A stretch of DNA of 64,000 nt from an uncultured Polaribacter sp. (GCA_943788865.1 CALSRX010000002.1:372001-436000); one strand, 5' to 3'; shown: positions 28,141-36,780, numbered from the stretch's first letter. The notes: generated from the sequence alone by a model not told the origin. Translations and numbers: made by a program.

Positions 28141-28644
28141 AATTTAAAAGCTTTTCTTTATGACAACCAGACCTTTTTTATGACGGATGCCACATTTAAA
28201 TCTCTGATTTCAAGTAATAGAATTGATTTATTTTCAGACAATTTACATTCCTTAATGAATGATTATTATGAATCAATCCAAAAAAGAATTACTGATAATA
28301 ATCATATGGTTGATAATACTTCAATAAAATATTATCAAGATTATCACCCCTTTTCAATATATTATGCTAATGCTATAATTGATTTAGGTTTTTCAGAATT
28401 TAAAGCAAGAGAAACAGAAATAGATGCTTTAGATGATGAATTAATTAATCATTTTAAAAGATATTTTTATAAAGCAGAAATTAAAAAAATATATTCAAGT
28501 GAAAAGTTTCTAATTCATACCTCAAGCTTTAAAAATAGAATTTACAAGTACGACAATCAAATAGCAATTTTCACAAACAAAAGAAATGTAATTGCAAAAG
28601 AAATAAATGAAAACATTCAAATGGCTGAGAATGAAAATCCATAA
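28141..28644 (+). pseudogene. DUF6090-like C-terminal fragment
   Basis: The open frame extends upstream of the ATG at 28180 (coding NLKAFLYDNQTFF) as far as a stop at 28126-28128. The stretch TDATFKSLISSNRIDLFSDN with MNDYYESIQKRI is the DUF6090 core motif; the N-terminal membrane anchor is missing. Together with the minus-strand fragment it marks a breakpoint where two related genes were cut and joined in opposite orientation. Confidence 0.5.
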
Positions 28645-29041
28645 TTGGCACAGAAAGTGTTGAATAAATTAAACCTAATCCATTTAATAGATTACAAACC
28701 CTTTGCATATTGTAGAGAGTTTTTATTTTAACCCCAAAACAACGGCTCATTAATTTTATGGGATATACTTGATTTCATAAAACACCATTCCTACACCTCA
28801 ACCATATTCATTCTACGTCAAATACTTACATAATAATTGTAGGTGTTTAAGAGGTTTAGAAATAGCTGAATTGGGTTGTTAATTTTCAATAGCATTGTAT
28901 AATTCTTTATCATCATACTTTTCTAACCTATCTACTATTTCAACGGTAAACTTTTGTTTTTCAAGTAATTATTGTTCCCAAATTTTTTTATTTTATATTT
29001 AATTCATACATTTATAATACTTAAATTTAAAAAACACAACT
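28645..29041. other. Intergenic stretch with recombinase-tail piece and a small gene remnant
   Basis: About 400 bases without an intact gene. It holds the tail piece A2 at 28836-28874. On the minus strand at about 28880-28960 there is a 26-codon coding-like remnant (LLEKQKFTVEIVDRLEKYDD, ending near ELYNAIEN) of an unrecognised protein. Nothing else seen. Confidence 0.5.
28836..28874 (+). repeat. Partial recombinase 3'-tail repeat A2
   Basis: Encodes CLRGLEIAELG in the expected frame, then diverges. Shortest of the solitary tail pieces. Confidence 0.55.
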
Positions 29042-29566
29042 TTGAAAAATAAATCACTATTTATTGTTAGTACTATTTTATTTTTATTTTTATCAAAAGT
29101 TAATGCACAAGAAAAACATTTTTCAGTATCTCCAGTAATTGCTTTTCCAACTGGAACGTTGGGTTTATTTAATTCAACCGGATTTGGAGCAACTCTAACT
29201 TACGAAAGAGAGATAGATTCGAAAATGATTTTTTATGCTGAAACGGGTTTTGTTTCATTCGGAGACAAAGGCCTGGGTGCAGTAAGTCATATCCCGGTTC
29301 AAATTGGTGTAAAGTACTTTAAAAATGATTTTTTTGTAGGACTAGGGATAGGAACAAGTACATATAAATATGGAAGTTCTGATAATAACGAGTTTGACAA
29401 TGCAGATAAAGATGCTGTTACTGGTTTTGCAATTACTCCACAGTTGGGCTATAAAATGGGTAAATTTGATTTAAATGTAAGTTATAGTAGTTCAAAAGTA
29501 GGAGATTCTGGAGATAAGCAGCCATATAATTATTTAGCCATAAAGGCATTGTTTAAAATATTTTAA
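29042..29566 (+). CDS. Outer-membrane beta-barrel protein
   Basis: 174 residues starting at a TTG, which places a normal signal peptide (KNKSLFIVSTILFLFLSKVNAQ) at the N-terminus; no ATG serves better. The rest is a chain of amphipathic strands ending AIKALFKIF with a terminal Phe, typical of small outer-membrane barrels. Passenger gene between recombinase-tail and B-type repeats. Function unknown. Confidence 0.72.
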   Translation: MKNKSLFIVSTILFLFLSKVNAQEKHFSVSPVIAFPTGTLGLFNSTGFGATLTYEREIDSKMIFYAETGFVSFGDKGLGAVSHIPVQIGVKYFKNDFFVGLGIGTSTYKYGSSDNNEFDNADKDAVTGFAITPQLGYKMGKFDLNVSYSSSKVGDSGDKQPYNYLAIKALFKIF

Positions 29567-29590
29567 TTAAACATTAAAACAACCCTAATA

Positions 29591-29740
29591 AACAACTCTA
29601 TCGAAATAGCGAACGTTTATATATCTCGCAAAGAGTTTATAAATACATATAATTTGATCAGTTTCACTATTGAAGAATGAGGCGTTCAAGCTTTGATTTC
29701 CCTTCCCCTATTATTCAACGTTACAGCAAAATTGAATCAA
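29591..29740 (+). repeat. Recurring block B1 with adjoining block C1
   Basis: 29591-29680 reads NNSIEIANVYISRKEFINTYNL and ends in TGA; it resembles sequences at 30.8, 32.5 and 51.9 kb. It is followed at 29693-29737 by a ~45-base block, with core CCCTATTATTCAA, that recurs at 51506-51552. Origin unknown. Confidence 0.5.
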
Positions 29741-29757
29741 TAATGCAACTAAAACCC

Positions 29758-30264
29758 TTATTCCATTAACCCAAGTTGTTTCATAAAAACATTATTGTCA
29801 AAATAATCTTTCTCTTGGAAAATTTTCCCATTTTTCATGACCACCAATGTAACACCATAAATATCTACTTTATTATTTGTTGCCGGAATTCCAAACAAAT
29901 CTCCGTCATGAGTTCCTTGAAAACGCCAATGCTTTGTCATTAAATCACCTTGTCCATACAAATCAATTATAGTCATTTTGGCGTCAGAAAAACCCGTAAG
30001 ATAACTGTTGTAATAAGCTTTAAAACCTTCAACACCTGTTATTGGTCCTGTTGCAGTGATAACGCTAACCTCAGGATCAAAACTATCCGTGTTAATTAAA
30101 TCAATATCGCGGTCATTCATAATTTTCCCCCAAACAGCAGAATACATAGCGATATTGGTGTCTAAACCTACCTTAGCCTGTTGCAAAATTTCACATTCTG
30201 GATTAGGTGTTTGATTACATCCAAACAAACTCATAGCAATCAGAAATACATAAAGTCTTTTCAT
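29758..30264 (-). CDS. SnoaL-like (NTF2-fold) lipoprotein
   Basis: 168 residues with lipobox AMSLFGC. The NTF2/SnoaL fold is indicated by EGFKAYYNSYLTGFSDAKMTI, KHWRFQGTHDGDLFGIPATN and the closing KDYFDNNVFMKQLG. SnoaL-like proteins bind or isomerise small hydrophobic compounds. It is divergent from an HxlR regulator 88 bases away, with a palindrome in the shared promoter region, so the regulator probably controls it. A paralogue lies at 49.6 kb in another passenger unit. Confidence 0.82.
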   Translation of the reverse strand: MKRLYVFLIAMSLFGCNQTPNPECEILQQAKVGLDTNIAMYSAVWGKIMNDRDIDLINTDSFDPEVSVITATGPITGVEGFKAYYNSYLTGFSDAKMTIIDLYGQGDLMTKHWRFQGTHDGDLFGIPATNNKVDIYGVTLVVMKNGKIFQEKDYFDNNVFMKQLGLME

Positions 30265-30303
30265 AATAATAGTGTTAAAAATTAATTACTTTTGTTTTAA
30301 TAG

Positions 30304-30332
30304 CAAATATAAAAAATTTACTATTAAAACAA
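30304..30332 (-). promoter_or_regulatory. Promoter of the SnoaL-like lipoprotein gene
   Basis: On the minus strand TATATTTG (30304-30311) is a consensus -7 box with a TTG about 18 bases upstream, the TTG lying inside the palindrome at 30317-30339. Binding there would block this promoter. Confidence 0.5.
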
Positions 30333-30339
30333 TAGTAAA
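30317..30339. promoter_or_regulatory. Palindromic operator between SnoaL-like gene and HxlR regulator
   Basis: Perfect 9-bp inverted repeat, TTTACTATT (30317-30325) and AATAGTAAA (30331-30339), with a 5-bp spacer. It lies between the divergent genes and overlaps the lipoprotein promoter. This is the geometry expected for a dimeric winged-helix regulator of the HxlR type. Confidence 0.6.
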
Positions 30340-30352
30340 AATAAATAATTGT

Positions 30353-30784
30353 ATGATCCATAAAAATTTTCGTTGTAACTGCCCCATAACTTCAGCCCTG
30401 GATATCGTGGGAGATAAATGGAGCTTAGTTATAATAAAACAAATGTTATTACAAGACTGTCTAACCTTTAAGGATTTCTCAGAAAGCACAGAAGCTATTG
30501 CACCAAATATATTATCCGCCAGATTAAAGACATTAGAAAAATTAAAGTTTATTGAAAAGAAGAAAATCCCTCAAAATAAGAAAACCAATATTTATGTTTT
30601 GACGGAGAACGGACTGTCGTTAACCCCAATAATAGTCGAATTGGCCATGTGGAGTGACCATAATTTAAGACCAATACATGAGAAAATGGATCTTCATCCA
30701 ATTTTGGATGCTATGAATCAAAATAAAATGGAAGTTATTAATAGACTACAAAAGGAATATAAAATAAAAACGGCTACACTATAA
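30353..30784 (+). CDS. HxlR-family winged-helix transcriptional regulator
   Basis: 143 residues from the ATG at 30353; the longer frame from 30272 would run through the operator region. CPITSALDIVGDKWSLVIIKQM is the HxlR signature with the conserved N-terminal Cys often used as a redox or electrophile sensor; the wing and LTENGLSLTPIIVELAMW follow. Likely autoregulated and controlling the divergent SnoaL-like lipoprotein. Its last codons overlap hairpin H1. Confidence 0.88.
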   Translation: MIHKNFRCNCPITSALDIVGDKWSLVIIKQMLLQDCLTFKDFSESTEAIAPNILSARLKTLEKLKFIEKKKIPQNKKTNIYVLTENGLSLTPIIVELAMWSDHNLRPIHEKMDLHPILDAMNQNKMEVINRLQKEYKIKTATL

Positions 30785-30799
30785 AAGTATAACCGTTTT
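30767..30799. repeat. Hairpin H1, copy 1
   Basis: AAAACGG...CCGTTTT hairpin with a long partly paired stem around ATAAA. It recurs at 33325-33353, 51847-51881 and 52566-52597, and in three places leads into TTATTGTT.TAGTAG. It may act as a terminator in either direction. Confidence 0.6.
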
Positions 30800-30808
30800 A
30801 TTGTTTTA

Positions 30809-30905
30809 GTAGATAACTCTATTGAAATATCGAACATAGGTTTTAACCCAAGAAGTATTGAGTTAACATTTAAAATGATAGAAACAATTCAAAGTATTTT
30901 GAAGT
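30809..30905 (+). repeat. Recurring block B2
   Basis: Begins GTAGATAACTCTATTGAAAT directly after hairpin H1 and can be read DNSIEISNIGFNPRSIELT. Same block as 29.59, 32.47 and 51.89 kb. Confidence 0.5.
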
Positions 30906-30922
30906 AAAATAAATGAAATTCA

Positions 30923-31063
30923 TTATACCTTCCTATCTCTAATGTTCTCCTGAACTACAGGGTCAAAGAAATGAGTTTTATAAATATCCCATTTTTCAGA
31001 AATTACTTGCTCATTTTGATTATTAAGATATTTGTTAACTACTGTATTTTGAAATATTGCCAT
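30923..31063 (-). pseudogene. N-terminal fragment of a type II restriction-modification (Eco57I-like) protein
   Basis: 46 codons reading MAIFQNTVVNKYLNNQNEQV and EKWDIYKTHFFDPVVQENIR, the N-terminus typical of large fused type IIG restriction/methylase proteins in Bacteroidota. The frame then stops; no methylase motifs follow. A relic of a lost defence gene. Confidence 0.5.
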
Positions 31064-31299
31064 TTAATTTTAAACTGTTTATAAAATAATATCACTTGTT
31101 AAAGTAACAGCATCTAATGTAATCAATTTATTGTAAAGTTTTAAGACCTATTAGACCAGAATAAAATAGAAATCACTGCCAGTTTTATGTATATTTGAGA
31201 CTTAACCTTGGTAGTAATTATTGTAAATAATTAACTATTTATAGTGCTTTTAATGTTGTTAAGTTTGCCTTAAACCCTTTGTATACTTGAGTTTAAACC

Positions 31300-31370
31300 A
31301 AAAAAAAGAGTAACCATTTCTGATTACTCTTGTGTTGGATAATTTTATCGAAATTTTGAACATAATTATT
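31300..31370. repeat. Hairpin H2 copy with degenerate block B
   Basis: AAGAGTAA...TTACTCTT hairpin as downstream of the tRNA-Met, followed by GGATAATTTTATCGAAATTTTGAACAT-like sequence related to block B. About 125 bases upstream (31176) is a CTGCCAGT motif, the same order as at the tRNA end of the element at 38.35-38.6 kb. Confidence 0.5.
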
Positions 31371-31425
31371 AAGACAAAAAAAATGATTAATGAATTAATA
31401 AATAGTAAAAATTAATTTAAATCAT

Positions 31426-31794
31426 TTACTTTTTAGGTTTTGAAAAAATCACTCCAGCAAGTGAAGTTAAAAGCAATAAATAAGCCCCAATTCCAAGGAA
31501 ACTAAAAGCATTGATATTGGTACCAGCTTGTTTGTCTGCAATATTTAATGCTGCATATAGGCATGCCAATAAGACAAGTCCAGAACATATTCTAGCACCT
31601 AAATATTTATCCATAAAAGTCAGCACTCCAAATAGGATTACCATAAGTGTTAATAAAACTAATTCTAGAGTAGCAGCTTGTGACATAGCGTCAATAAGTG
31701 ACACACTTAATGGCCCTAATTTAACAAATGGGAGAAAAAGTGAAATAATCATTGCTACAGCAATACCTAACCTAATTTTTTTGTTTTTGTTCAT
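31426..31794 (-). CDS. Small integral membrane protein, unknown
   Basis: 122 residues with four predicted spans (about 9-25, 41-60, 68-88, 96-115) and charged ends (MNKNKK; FSKPKK). Ala/Leu/Gly-rich, without a recognised family. Preceded by an ATAATTTG-like AT-rich leader. Passenger gene between H2/B copies. Function unknown. Confidence 0.6.
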   Translation of the reverse strand: MNKNKKIRLGIAVAMIISLFLPFVKLGPLSVSLIDAMSQAATLELVLLTLMVILFGVLTFMDKYLGARICSGLVLLACLYAALNIADKQAGTNINAFSFLGIGAYLLLLTSLAGVIFSKPKK

Positions 31795-31904
31795 AATAAT
31801 TTGTTTTTTGATTACCTTTCTTATGTTTATTTTTTTGTAGATATAATTTTGATTGTTAAAATTTATTTATTTTGTTTAAAAAAAATCTAATTTATAATTA
31901 AATT

Positions 31905-32153
31905 TTAATTCATACAATCCATAGCTTTTGCCATATATGCTTTATACCATATTGCAGCATCTTCTGGATTGTCTATGCTCGCCTGTGCCTCCCTAATAAA
32001 CTTTTGCGCATCTGACTGACTAAAGTTGCCAGATTTCAATTTTTCACATACTTCTTTTCCTGCTTTTTCACCAGCTTCTTTAGGATCTGTACTTCCACAA
32101 CTTACTAAAACTGCTGTAAATACAATTGCCATTAAAATTTGTTTGATCTTCAT
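31905..32153 (-). CDS. Small lipoprotein, unknown
   Basis: 82 residues with lipobox VLVSCGS; the leader MKIKQILMAIVFTAVLVSCG is nearly the same as that of the lipoprotein at 36.3 kb. The mature part is short, helical and acidic with three Cys (lipid Cys, C36, C80). Its promoter region is tandemly duplicated (32166-32221). Function unknown. Confidence 0.65.
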   Translation of the reverse strand: MKIKQILMAIVFTAVLVSCGSTDPKEAGEKAGKEVCEKLKSGNFSQSDAQKFIREAQASIDNPEDAAIWYKAYMAKAMDCMN

Positions 32154-32165
32154 AATATTATTTAA

Positions 32166-32221
32166 TTTATTTTATTTTCGAAATATACAAAATTTATTTT
32201 ATTTTCGAAATATACAAAATT
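32166..32221 (-). repeat. Tandem duplication of a promoter segment
   Basis: A unit of about 28 bases (core TTTTCGAAATATACAAAAT) occurs twice head to tail. On the minus strand each unit contains TTTTGTATATTTCG, resembling the -7 box, so the lipoprotein at 31.9 kb has two promoter copies. Confidence 0.6.
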
Positions 32222-32288
32222 TTTTTTAAAAATGTATGAACCAAAACAGTGCTGTTAGTATGGATTATTTGGTGTGATTTTCTTGACT

Positions 32289-32326
32289 TTTACTGACAGT
32301 TTCAGCTGTTTTTACTGACAGTTTTG
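32289..32326. repeat. Arm-type direct repeats near an old element end
   Basis: TACTGACAGTTT occurs twice, 23 bases apart. A CTGACAGT/TTGACAGT pair lies at 38352-38371 and a CTGCCAGT/CTGCCAGA pair immediately before each recombinase start codon. These are plausible recombinase-binding sites. Confidence 0.4.
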
Positions 32327-32470
32327 AGTATATTTGGTTTTAAACCTATGGTAATTAGCAACCAAAGTGTGGTTAACACCTACTCTTTAACACTCTACTA
32401 ATACACTACTAAACCCTTTGTTTACTTTAGTTTTAATCAAAAAAAGAGTAACCATCTCTGATTACTCCTT

Positions 32471-32600
32471 AGTAGATAACTCATTGGAAATATCGAACAT
32501 CAGTATTACACCAAAAGATTTAATTGATACTCATAATTTGATGACTCTTGTTATGAAAGGTTCAGGTGTTTGAATTTTAACTCCTCTTCACCCAAGATAA
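32471..32600 (+). repeat. Recurring block B3 with degenerate C
   Basis: Follows hairpin H2 directly. Starts GTAGATAACTCATTGGAAAT and can be read DNSLEISNISITPKDLIDTH. It is followed by a degenerate copy of block C. Confidence 0.5.
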
Positions 32601-32602
32601 AA

Positions 32603-33306
32603 TTACTTTGAAACTTTCAAGGTTACTTTTGAAGAATTAAAATCGGTTTCGTCGATATGGCCTAACACTTTACGATCATCGGAAATAAAGTGTGCGTGAA
32701 AGAAACTGTCGTGGTGCGTAAAAACAGCCTTATGATTTCGAGAAAAGAAGCCGATCAAAGATCCACTAATATTTTTGAAATCATATTGAGTCAATCCTTG
32801 GTGCGCTTCATCTGGCGATGATACTTGCTCACCCTCAGGTAAATTAACACTATGAAGTTTCATTTTATTAAAAACCCCATCAATACGTATTAACAACGGT
32901 TGGTCATAATTTTTATAAACTAGAATCAATATGTTCTTCTATTTCTTTTAGCGAGTAATTTTCAAGAGTTGACTTCAACAACTTTTAAATCACTATTTGT
33001 GCTGTATACAAAAAAGGGAGCCCTGACTGAGGGGATTTTAGTTACCTGATGAGAAACACTGTCAATAACCTTCGACACAAATGTTTGTCCTTCAAATACT
33101 ACTATTTCTCCTTTTAAAAACTCAATAGGTCCTAATCCATAGGTTTCTTTGTTATTTAATGAATCTGTTGCAATCTTACCTTTCAAATCTCCTTTCCACA
33201 TCACATCTCTCATTTCACCAACAACCTTGATAGAAGAAGTGTTTGTTGATTTGGTACATGAGGCTAACAAAAGCAGGGAAAAGATGTAAATAATATTTTT
33301 TAACAT
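32603..33306 (-). pseudogene. Alpha-acetolactate decarboxylase-like lipoprotein, frameshifted
   Basis: The first part starts at 33306 with lipobox LLLASCTKS and the decarboxylase motif YGLGPIEFLKGEIVVFEG; the second part, in another frame, carries the metal-binding C-terminus HHDSFFHAHFISDDRKVLGH. Between them (about 32925-32960) the sequence reads TLENYSLKEIEEHIDSSL in a shifted frame, so at least two indels separate the halves. Intact relatives convert acetolactate to acetoin. Here the gene is broken, unless the indels are sequence errors. Confidence 0.72.
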
Positions 33307-33324
33307 GCTGTAAAAATACAAAAA

Positions 33325-33353
33325 CGGCCACACTATAAAAGTATAACCGTTTT
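33325..33353. repeat. Hairpin H1, copy 2
   Basis: AAACGGCCACACT...AGTATAACCGTTT, immediately before the partial tRNA-Met copy. Read on the minus strand it would terminate transcription coming through the tRNA fragment. Confidence 0.55.
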
Positions 33354-33360
33354 ATTGTTA

Positions 33361-33421
<61 letters not shown>

Positions 33422-33488
33422 TCCCTCCGATTTGGACTGCAACAAGTTAACTCAACTTTTTAATTCTCTGCCAGTATAAACTGCCAGA

Positions 33489-34536
33489 ATGAAAAGTTAT
33501 AGAATATCAATTGGTACATCAAAGTCTAAACCAATTATAATAATTTATTTCAATAATTTACGCCACCGTTATTGGAATGGAAAAGTAATAGGTGTTGATT
33601 TAAAATCTGAGGACAATCCTACACTACTTAAAGCAGCTTTTGAATTAAGGTTAAGAGATGGCTGGAGACCTCAAAAAAAGAAAACTAAAATTAAACAGGC
33701 TCCTATTACAGTTATTGAAGCTCTTCAAAAAGGTGTCGAAGTAAAGATTAAACAAGGATGTTCAGAACGCTTCATAAAGGATGCTAAACGTATAGTTACA
33801 CTATGGAGACGTTATGAGAGTGAACAACAAGTAAAGAATCTTACTCTTAAAGATCTACAATCCTCACATATTAGAAATTTTCTTGTAAGACCTAATTGGA
33901 GTGCAAAGACTCAGCGAACCGTAAAATCTACTTTAAGTCCATTATTAAATGAATTTAAACCTCATTTAGTTCAAAGTGTAAAACTTAAGAAACCAACCTC
34001 AACACTTCATAAACCCTTTGATAATATCAATGAAATACTTGAAGCTATTAAAGTATATAACAAACAGCTTATATCTATGCTGTTTAATGACCTATGGTTG
34101 TCTTTTAAGACCTCATCGTGAGATAAGAGAACTTACTTGGTCTGACTTTTCTGATGACCTTAAATACATTCATTTATCAGGAAATAGAAATAAATCTGGT
34201 AGGAATAGAATTGTACCTGTACCAATCTTATGTTAGAGATATTCTTGTAAAGGAGAACCTCATCATAATATCTTTTCAGATAAACCTCAACCTTAAATCA
34301 AGACTATTTTAAGACCCTTTGGAGTCGTTTTAAGAGACAATCAAATACACTTGAACAAGGACAAACATTGTACTCTTTTAGGCACTCAGGAGCTATAGAA
34401 ATCTTTAAGAGAACAGGTTCTATAACCAAGCTACAGAAAGCTATGGGACATTCATCTATAAATGTAGTCTCTAACCTACTTAAGAGGTTTAGAAATAGCA
34501 GAACTAAAGGAGGAGGATATGCCTATGGTTTACTAA
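33489..34536 (+). pseudogene. Tyrosine recombinase (integrase), degenerate copy 1
   Basis: N-terminal SAM-like core-binding domain (ITVIEALQKGVEVKIKQG) intact to about 34070. Then frameshifts at about 34080, 34222, 34285 and 34468 break the catalytic domain: Arg I in LRPHREIRELTW, SFRHSGA with His-x-x-Arg, GHSSINV, and the final Tyr region. About 97% identical to copy 2 at 47427; the indels differ, so the two have decayed independently or carry errors at different points. CTGCCAG direct repeats precede the start. Confidence 0.85.
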
Positions 34537-34574
34537 AATTATAATATCCATTTTAAATATCTTTTGTTTTGTAA

Positions 34575-35374
34575 TTACTTATTTTCAAGTCTATTAATTT
34601 CATTTTGCAGCTTTTTGCTCAAAACTTTTGTTCTTATGAGCATGTCCTCATAAAATCCAATTTTAAGGTTTCTAAATAAAAGGCTTTGATTTAATTCAAT
34701 CTTGAAGCCTTCATCATTTTTTGCACCTTCAAGGTCATATAACTCTAGACTTTTAGATGCAATGTTTGGATTGTAGTATTCCTCATCATCAAATTCATCA
34801 TTCAATTCACTATCTACAGTAATTAATTTATTTTGTGTAATTCTAAAATATTTTTTAAAATAATACTTCTTTGTAGTATAAGTTTGAAAATCTGAATAAT
34901 CATTTCTAGAATTGTGATAGCTTTATGAAAAAAATCATAAAATCTTGCAATGTCCTTTCTTATGTTGTTATTTGATAAAATTCCGATTTTATTATTTTGA
35001 AGATTTTGATATGTAGATGCATGAAGAGCAACAACTAATGGAGTTCCAAGAGCATCTGTGAAATTAATTGAATCTTTATGCTGTTTAAAGTTATTTTGTA
35101 AAAGCTTTAATAAATTTGTTTCTTCGACAAAAAATTTCTTATGGTATTGAATATTAAACTTAACATCTAATGTATCTAAATTGATGTCTTCTTGTAGATT
35201 TTTTAATATGGTTATTTCCATATTTTGTCTTTTCCTATTTTCATTTGAGTTATTTACTTGTAGCGCTATTAAAATTCCAAAAGCTACAAGGAAAATCTCT
35301 CCTAAAGCATATTTAAAATAATTAAATGAACCTTTATTTTTCGAGGTAATCGTATTCATAAATTTGAAAGGCAT
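34575..35374 (-). pseudogene. DUF6090-like membrane protein (copy 2), single frameshift
   Basis: Starts MPFKFMNTITSKNKG with membrane span YFKYALGEIFLVAFGILIAL and the DUF6090 helical body including STYQNLQNNKIGILSNNNIR. At about 34905 the frame slips by one base; the other frame continues as DYSDFQTYTTKKYYFKKYF and then NDEFDDEEYYNPNIASKSL to 34575. Restoring one base gives a ~265-residue protein, the usual family length. Cargo of the tRNA-Met element. Confidence 0.7.
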
Positions 35375-35482
35375 ACTTTTTTCTCAAATATACAAAATAT
35401 AACATTTAATATATTTCTTTTTTTCGAGTGTAAATAAAAAAACTCCTTTTTAACTATATACTATTATAACATAGAATAACAT

Positions 35483-35734
35483 ATGCCATTTACATCAGAA
35501 ACAGCAAAACAAGCAGGTAGTATATCTCGTAGAGGTAAAAGTTTAGCAACAGAGATTAGAAATCAAATAACAGAGGTTGCAGAAGAGTTAATTAAAGCCA
35601 TTGACATAGCTTCTTTAAGTAATAAGGATAAAGTACTATACTTGAAAGCTATAATGCCTTTTATACTATCTAAAAATGAAAGGATAGATACCCATCAAAT
35701 GCCAACAGAGTTTCAGATTGAGATAGTTAAATAG
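35483..35734 (+). CDS. Small basic protein, unknown (phage/element-type)
   Basis: 83 residues. The N-terminus MPFTSETAKQAGSISRRGKS resembles the basic, Ser/Gly-rich leaders of short DNA-binding or terminase-small-subunit-like proteins in flavobacterial elements; the rest is helical (VAEELIKAIDIASLSNKDK). No catalytic motif. It lies inside the tRNA-Met element and may act in replication or packaging, but this is only inference. Confidence 0.55.
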   Translation: MPFTSETAKQAGSISRRGKSLATEIRNQITEVAEELIKAIDIASLSNKDKVLYLKAIMPFILSKNERIDTHQMPTEFQIEIVK

Positions 35735-35865
35735 AAAAAAATCTTCTAAATTAATAGCAGGTTATACTGTTGTTTCGGTAGTACCCTATTGTTATTCAGT
35801 TGCACCTCTGCAGAGCTGTTTTATCATTCGAATACCATAGTAAATATAAGAAATATGTATTAGAT

Positions 35866-36098
35866 TTAATAAATATATTCTATGTTTTTAACTTCTTTAT
35901 TTTGTTCATTTATCCATCTATTCATATGCTCAATGCCAAAGAAATTTTTTGTAATTACCTCTTCATTGTTTTGTTTGTCAATAAATGTAATGCTTACTTT
36001 AGTTGCCAAAATAAAAGTTAATTAGAATAAATTTTAGCATAATCTTGACTAAACAATGTTAATGGAACAACAAATAGTATAAACAATAATTTTTTCAT
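35866..36098 (-). pseudogene. Small exported protein, frameshifted
   Basis: Begins MKKLLFILFVVPLTLFSQ, a signal peptide, and stops after 25 codons. In the next frame coding-like sequence continues (ATKVSITFIDKQNNEEVITK, then FFGIEHMNRWINEQNKEVK) to a stop at 35866. One extra base at about 36018-36028 separates the two. Family not recognised. Confidence 0.5.
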
Positions 36099-36231
36099 AA
36101 TAATTTAATTTTCTATAAAAGTGATAATATACCAACCATTTTTAGATTGATTTCAAATATAACTAATTTCTAACAACCGAACTTATTAGTAAAGGAACAT
36201 TAAATATAAAGGAACATTAAATGTTGTTACT

Positions 36232-36262
36232 AAAAAAAACCCCTACATTTCTGCAAGGGTTC
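36232..36262 (-). terminator. Terminator of the 36.3-kb lipoprotein gene
   Basis: On the minus strand an AACCC/GGGTT stem with the partly paired TTGCAGAAATGTA interior precedes a run of eight T. A similar copy lies at 36738-36772. Confidence 0.55.
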
Positions 36263-36317
36263 TTTAAATATATTTTAAAATAACTAAAGAAAATTAGTTA
36301 AGAACTTCTTATACTTT

Positions 36318-36656
36318 TCATATTGATTTTACTTTTTTCATTTTTTTCTCCAAAGTTTTAAAGTTAGGACAATCTTCTAAATCTGACTTTTTAAAACCAA
36401 GTTCGTCAGCTCGATTTGTAATTTCTTGTGCTTTTTCTTCTAAAGACTTTGCTTCCTCTTTTTGTTCTTCTGAAGCTCCCTCTTCAGAATCGACAGCTTC
36501 TTCTAAAGCGATTAGTTCATCAATAACTATTGACAAAGCATCTGTTAATTCGCATTCTGTTTTTAATTCACTTGCATTAATGTCTTTTGCTTTGTTTCCA
36601 CAACTGATAACTAAAGTTGCAAATAAAAAGGCTACTAAAATTTGTTTAATTTTCAT
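36318..36656 (-). CDS. Small lipoprotein with acidic coiled-coil body
   Basis: 112 residues with leader MKIKQILVAFLFATLVISCG, close to that of the 31.9-kb lipoprotein. The mature part is highly charged and helical (EAVDSEEGASEEQKEEAKS; EEKAQEITNRADELG), a likely coiled coil, with Cys at 35 and 97. Function unknown. Flanked on both sides by a duplicated intergenic segment, so it could be a repeat-bounded insertion. Confidence 0.6.
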   Translation of the reverse strand: MKIKQILVAFLFATLVISCGNKAKDINASELKTECELTDALSIVIDELIALEEAVDSEEGASEEQKEEAKSLEEKAQEITNRADELGFKKSDLEDCPNFKTLEKKMKKVKSI

Positions 36657-36664
36657 AATGTTTG

Positions 36665-36780
36665 TTTTTAGATTGATTGTAAATATAATAAATTTTTAAC
36701 AACTGAACTTATCGGTAAAGGGAGGTTAACTGTTGTTACTAAAAAAAACCCTACATATCTGTAAGGTTTTTAACTTGTTT
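36665..36780. repeat. Intergenic direct repeat flanking the 36.3-kb gene
   Basis: About 110 bases resemble 36150-36270: AAATATAA.TAATTT, TAACAAC.GAACTTAT, GGTAAAGG, TTGTTACTAAAAAAAA and the ACCC.TACAT.TCTG.AAGG hairpin occur in the same order. The gene between the copies is therefore bracketed by promoter-plus-terminator repeats. Confidence 0.55.

Larger units (their letters stand above)
32154..32602. other. Intergenic region with duplicated promoter, arm-type repeats, H2 and B/C blocks
   Basis: No gene. Contains, left to right: the tandem promoter repeat, two TACTGACAGTTT repeats (32290-32325), about 110 bases of unique sequence, hairpin H2 (32440-32466) and block B3/C3 (32471-32600). The order copies that at the tRNA-proximal end of the element at 38.35-38.63 kb, so it is probably the old end of an earlier insertion. 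Confidence 0.5.

Noticed and set aside
30809..30905. Block B as a degenerate tRNA-Met fragment
   Set aside because: It starts at the same place after the hairpin but cannot be aligned to the tRNA beyond the first few bases, and copies keep a peptide-like pattern instead.
35800..36021. Plus-strand 73-codon frame at 35.8 kb
   Set aside because: Antisense to the frameshifted exported protein at 35866-36098, whose residues look far more protein-like.
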